This document shows positions 24,420 to 27,336 of a DNA stretch of 27,336 nt, one piece after another. The stretch's first letter is position 1; each line of letters opens with the position of its first letter. The stretch is from Tannerellaceae bacterium. GTDB taxonomy: Bacteria > Bacteroidota > Bacteroidia > Bacteroidales > Tannerellaceae. A program made the position numbers and the translations under genes. The stretch spans positions 1 to 27,336 of the forward strand of contig JAIRZN010000132.1 of the NCBI GenBank assembly GCA_031267205.1. The letters are read 5' to 3'. A model generated the notes under the pieces. It was given only the letters and a program-made list of their open reading frames with translations. It did no database searches and had not been told where the DNA came from.

Positions 24420-25634
24420 ATGAACAACAAACCGATTCTTTTGCTCCTCTCGCTAACCGCCGTCCTGACACATGCGCAGGTGAACAGCGACAAATACATC
24501 GAAAGCGATGTCATCCCGCTCGCGGGAAAACAGGGCTTCAGCTTTGAAACGCCGGCCGGCGATTTTGTCTTTAAGCCTTTTCTGCTGGTGCAGACTTCCG
24601 CCAAAATGAACTACTACGACGACGAAGGGCTTGAGCTCGCAGACCAGGACAACGTCGCCAACAGTGGTTTCGAGGTGGGTAACGCCTTGCTCGGCTTCTC
24701 CGGTAAGGCGTTCGGCCGCCTCACGTTTAATTTTACCATCAACGCGGCGCAGACGGGCGACGCCTTGTTGCAGCAGGCTTGGTTCGACCTTAACCTGCGC
24801 GACGAGCTTCGGTTCCGCGTCGGGAAGTTTAAGACGCCCTTCAACCAAGGCTACCTCGTTACTCTGGGCGAAACTTTATTCCCTTCGCTGCCCGTGTCGC
24901 TCACCGCGCCGGTCAATATTCCCTATTCCCTAAATTCGGTCAACCCAAATATCGCTACCGGCTTCGACCTCGGCGTGCAAATGCATGGGCTCATCAACGG
25001 CAAGTGGGAATACAGGGTGGGAATCTTCAACGGCACGGGTATAAGCGTAAACGGGGCAAGGAAAACGCTTAGCGACGACCTCGGCATCCCGTCCCTGCTT
25101 TATGCCGCGCGCCTCGCGTACATGCCGCGCGGCTCCATGCCTACGCACCAGGGCAGCGCCTCGGATTTGGAGAATCACAAAAGTTTGTTCGCTCTCTCAA
25201 CTTCCTATAACGTGGAGGCAAACTGGCAGGCGAGTAACGACCTGCGCGTAGGTGCGGAATTTGCTTATCTCTTCCACCGCTGGTACTTCACGGGCGAAGC
25301 TTATTTCCTGCATATGAAGTTTACTAAGAAGCAAGACATCGACAAACCTTACAACTTCCTCGGCGGATACCTGCAAGGGGGTTATTTCCTCACCCGCAAA
25401 GTACAACTCGCTGCGAGGTACGACCTCTTTAACCGTAACTCCTTCGACACCGACGGCTTCCTCAACCTGCCTGCGCTGGGCCTCAATTATTTCATTTCGG
25501 GATATAACCTGAAATTGCAAGCCATGTATCAATACCTTGGACGATGGGGGCATCGCGACCAGCTTGCGCGCGATAACGACGACCTCGGCCTGGCGCAACA
25601 CTCGGCGCAGGTGATGCTGCAATTCTCTTTCTAA
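24420..25634 (+). CDS. OprO/OprP-type outer-membrane porin
   Basis: The 404-residue product has a signal peptide ending LTHAQ, then GKQGFSFETPAGDFVFKPF, a beginning typical of phosphate-selective porin O/P (PF07396) homologues. Other signatures are FNFTINAAQTGDALLQQAWFDLNLRDELRFRVGKFKTPFNQGY, with the RVGKFKTPF motif, and GFDLGVQMHGLINGKWEYRVGIFNGTG. The C terminus MLQFSF ends in Phe, as outer-membrane barrels usually do. It is the second barrel in the cluster. The natural substrate is unknown; phosphate selectivity is a family name rather than something shown here. Confidence 0.9.
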   Translation: MNNKPILLLLSLTAVLTHAQVNSDKYIESDVIPLAGKQGFSFETPAGDFVFKPFLLVQTSAKMNYYDDEGLELADQDNVANSGFEVGNALLGFSGKAFGRLTFNFTINAAQTGDALLQQAWFDLNLRDELRFRVGKFKTPFNQGYLVTLGETLFPSLPVSLTAPVNIPYSLNSVNPNIATGFDLGVQMHGLINGKWEYRVGIFNGTGISVNGARKTLSDDLGIPSLLYAARLAYMPRGSMPTHQGSASDLENHKSLFALSTSYNVEANWQASNDLRVGAEFAYLFHRWYFTGEAYFLHMKFTKKQDIDKPYNFLGGYLQGGYFLTRKVQLAARYDLFNRNSFDTDGFLNLPALGLNYFISGYNLKLQAMYQYLGRWGHRDQLARDNDDLGLAQHSAQVMLQFSF

Positions 25635-25645
25635 AAAATCCCTTC

Positions 25646-26341
25646 ATGAAAAAAACGATACTTGCCTTCATCCTTTCCGCGACAGCCCTGCCTTCATGCG
25701 ATAGCGGCGATATTTATCCCGTACGCATCGAAGAACGTAACGACAACATCGCCATATCCGGCGACTTCATCCTCCGCGGCGATGCCGGCGCGCAGAACTT
25801 CAGCCTCTGCCTCGCCGCCTTTGAGGAGGACAACGCCTCGCCCGTTGTCTGGACGAACGTGATAAAGGGAGCGGATACCGATACCGTGCATCTCACCCTC
25901 TCCAACATCCCGCCGCAGTCCGTCGCCGTGCGCCTCTGCCTGCTATCTATCGGGCGGCGCAGCATTTACGACTTCTTCTCCTACGATATTTCCGGCGCCG
26001 TGAGCGATGCCGAAATACCCCTGACGGAAGTCGCGCTCAAGATAAACTACGGGAAGATACAGGACATATTCGAGCGCAACACCTGCACCGCGTGCCACGG
26101 GGCCGAAAGCGGCGGGGCGGGCCTCCTGCTCGATGCCGCCGTGAGCTACGAAAATTTAGTGAACCGCCAAGCCCTGAACAGCGGGAAAATGCGCGTCGAG
26201 CCCTTCAGCACAGACGGCAGCTTCCTGCTCGACGCGCTTGTCTACGACATACCATTGAGCCACCCCCACGGCAGCATCGTATACAACCAAGACGATATAA
26301 ACCTCCTGAGGGCATGGATAGAACTCGGAGCCGAACAATAA
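25646..26341 (+). CDS. Mono-heme c-type lipoprotein, function unknown
   Basis: The 231-residue product has a lipoprotein signal with C18 in ALPSC followed by DSGD. Residues about 30-125 form a beta-rich domain (GDFILRGDAGAQNF...SIGRRSIYDFFSYD). The C-terminal part holds a single CTACH heme motif at 147-151 in a CTACHGAESGGAGLLLD context, as in small cytochrome c domains. The usual C-terminal Met-Pro ligand motif is not obvious; GKMRVEPF or the HPHG segment may provide the distal ligand. It begins 11 bp after the porin. It may pass electrons to or from the di-heme protein. Confidence 0.8.
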   Translation: MKKTILAFILSATALPSCDSGDIYPVRIEERNDNIAISGDFILRGDAGAQNFSLCLAAFEEDNASPVVWTNVIKGADTDTVHLTLSNIPPQSVAVRLCLLSIGRRSIYDFFSYDISGAVSDAEIPLTEVALKINYGKIQDIFERNTCTACHGAESGGAGLLLDAAVSYENLVNRQALNSGKMRVEPFSTDGSFLLDALVYDIPLSHPHGSIVYNQDDINLLRAWIELGAEQ

Positions 26342-26348
26342 ACGCATC

Positions 26349-27336
26349 ATGACATACAAAAACATCGAATACCAAGATTTATACGTGAGGATAAAACTCT
26401 CGGCATACGCCCCCAAAGGCGCGACGGAATCCCACGCAGTGGCCGAGGGCGTCAACACAGCTATCGACGCCCGGACGCAGTACGCGAACATAACCAAAGC
26501 TTTGGACAGGTTGCAAAAAGCTTTGCCCGAAGGCTCCGTCCTCGTGATGAAGCGATACTTCGCCAGCGATGCCGTCAACCAGGCGGGATGGCTACCGGAG
26601 GAGGAAAACGCGGCCGTCTCCTTCGTGCAACAATCCCCGCTCAACGGCGCGAAGGTGGCCGTATGGGCTTACTGGGTCGACAAATGCCGCGTGACGGCCG
26701 ACGGCGCAACAACCGTCTTGCAACGCCCCGATTACAGGCATTTCTTTACCATGCAGCTCCACGACCGCAGCGACGGGAGCTTCCAACAGACCGCGAATAT
26801 CTTCCAACGCTACGCGGAAGAGCTCGCCGGACGGGGCCTCTCCCTCCTTCGCAACGGCATCCGTACATGGATTTACGTACAAGGCGTGGACACTAATTAC
26901 ATGGGAATGGTGAAAGCGCGGCGCATGCATTTCAGCGAACAGGGCCTTACCCAAAATACGCACTTCTTAGCAAGCACGGGTATAGAGGGAAAATACCGGC
27001 GACCGGATACAATCGCGCTCGTAGACGCTTACGCGGCCGACGGCCTCGCGCCCGGACAGGTCGCGTACCTGAAAGGAGCGTCGCACCTCAACCCGACTTA
27101 CGAATACGGCGTCACCTTCGAGCGAGCGACTGCCGTCGACTACGGCGACCGTCGCCACGTCTTTGTCTCCGGCACGGCGAGCATCGACAACAAAGGCCAA
27201 ATCGTGCACCCGCTCGACATCGCCGGCCAGACCGCGCGCACGCTTGAGAACGTCTCCGTCTTGCTTGCCGAAGGCGGATGCGGCATGGACGACGTCGCCC
27301 AGATGATTGTCTACCTCCGCGACACGGCCGATTACC
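26349..27336 (+). CDS. Rid-family (chorismatase-like, two-domain) protein, 3' end outside window
   Basis: The open frame starts 7 bp after the preceding TAA and runs off the right edge (329 codons seen). The N-terminal part (about 1-190) has GSVLVMKRYFASDAVNQ and VWAYWVDKC, then TWIYVQGVDTNYMGMVKARR and FLASTGIEG; the second part has GASHLNPTYEYGVTFERAT, then the Rid-type FVSGTASIDNKGQIVHPLDIAGQTARTLENV and the VYLRDTADY strand. This resembles chorismatase/FkbO-type proteins, in which Rid-like domains are arranged in tandem. The function in this organism is unknown. The gene may be co-transcribed with the cytochrome lipoprotein gene. Confidence 0.8.
   Translation, partial: MTYKNIEYQDLYVRIKLSAYAPKGATESHAVAEGVNTAIDARTQYANITKALDRLQKALPEGSVLVMKRYFASDAVNQAGWLPEEENAAVSFVQQSPLNGAKVAVWAYWVDKCRVTADGATTVLQRPDYRHFFTMQLHDRSDGSFQQTANIFQRYAEELAGRGLSLLRNGIRTWIYVQGVDTNYMGMVKARRMHFSEQGLTQNTHFLASTGIEGKYRRPDTIALVDAYAADGLAPGQVAYLKGASHLNPTYEYGVTFERATAVDYGDRRHVFVSGTASIDNKGQIVHPLDIAGQTARTLENVSVLLAEGGCGMDDVAQMIVYLRDTADY

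Overview
This window looks like a chromosomal segment from a member of the Bacteroidales (Bacteroidetes). The reasons are: promoters of the TAnnTTTG (-7) type before most transcription units, with few Shine-Dalgarno sequences; a TonB-dependent receptor, OprO/P-type porins and lipoproteins with acidic residues after the lipobox; a BspA-like leucine-rich-repeat protein with a tail resembling a type IX secretion (T9SS) sorting domain; a DUF2723 membrane protein; and Bacteroidetes-style RecG, IspD, IlvE and MetF. A Tannerellaceae- or Porphyromonadaceae-like source is possible, but the genus cannot be fixed from the sequence alone. No rRNA, tRNA, CRISPR array, transposase or phage gene was recognised.

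Layout. 1-456: non-coding, with an inverted repeat at the left edge and an orphan promoter-like element. 457-3469 (minus): a tight operon xseB-ispD-recG, joined by two ATGA stop/start overlaps. 3523-5890 (minus): a TonB-dependent receptor behind a clear TPP riboswitch, so probably a thiamine-related outer-membrane transporter. 5915-7046 (minus): prfB (release factor 2) with the classical +1 programmed frameshift. 7047-7876: about 830 bp without a convincing gene, holding a 39-bp tandem repeat, a 46-bp-arm inverted repeat and a 33-bp direct repeat. 7877-9274 (plus): exported alpha/beta hydrolase. 9306-10262 (minus): metF, divergent from ilvE (10344-11375, plus). 11421-12305 (minus): a YitT-family membrane protein. 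12495-14264 (plus): a BspA-like LRR gene broken by one in-frame TGA, followed by a strong terminator. 14320-14945: arrays of 41-bp and 37/38-bp tandem repeats with hairpin potential. 15071-20230 (plus): an operon of a DUF2723 protein (TMEM260-like putative protein O-mannosyltransferase), a NodB-type deacetylase and an S37-type peptidase. 20394-27336 (plus): a putative operon of outer-membrane porin, imelysin lipoprotein, di-heme c-type oxidoreductase lipoprotein, OprO/P porin, a small mono-heme lipoprotein and a Rid/chorismatase-like protein that runs off the right edge.

The most system-like part is the last cluster. Two outer-membrane barrels, an imelysin (a family linked to iron), two c-heme lipoproteins and a Rid protein are closely spaced and apparently driven by one promoter, whose -33 element lies inside a dyad that may be an operator. 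It is best read as an envelope iron/heme or redox system; the substrate is unknown. Other highlights are the hairpin-forming repeat arrays, the TGA-interrupted LRR gene, the riboswitch-controlled receptor and the prfB frameshift.
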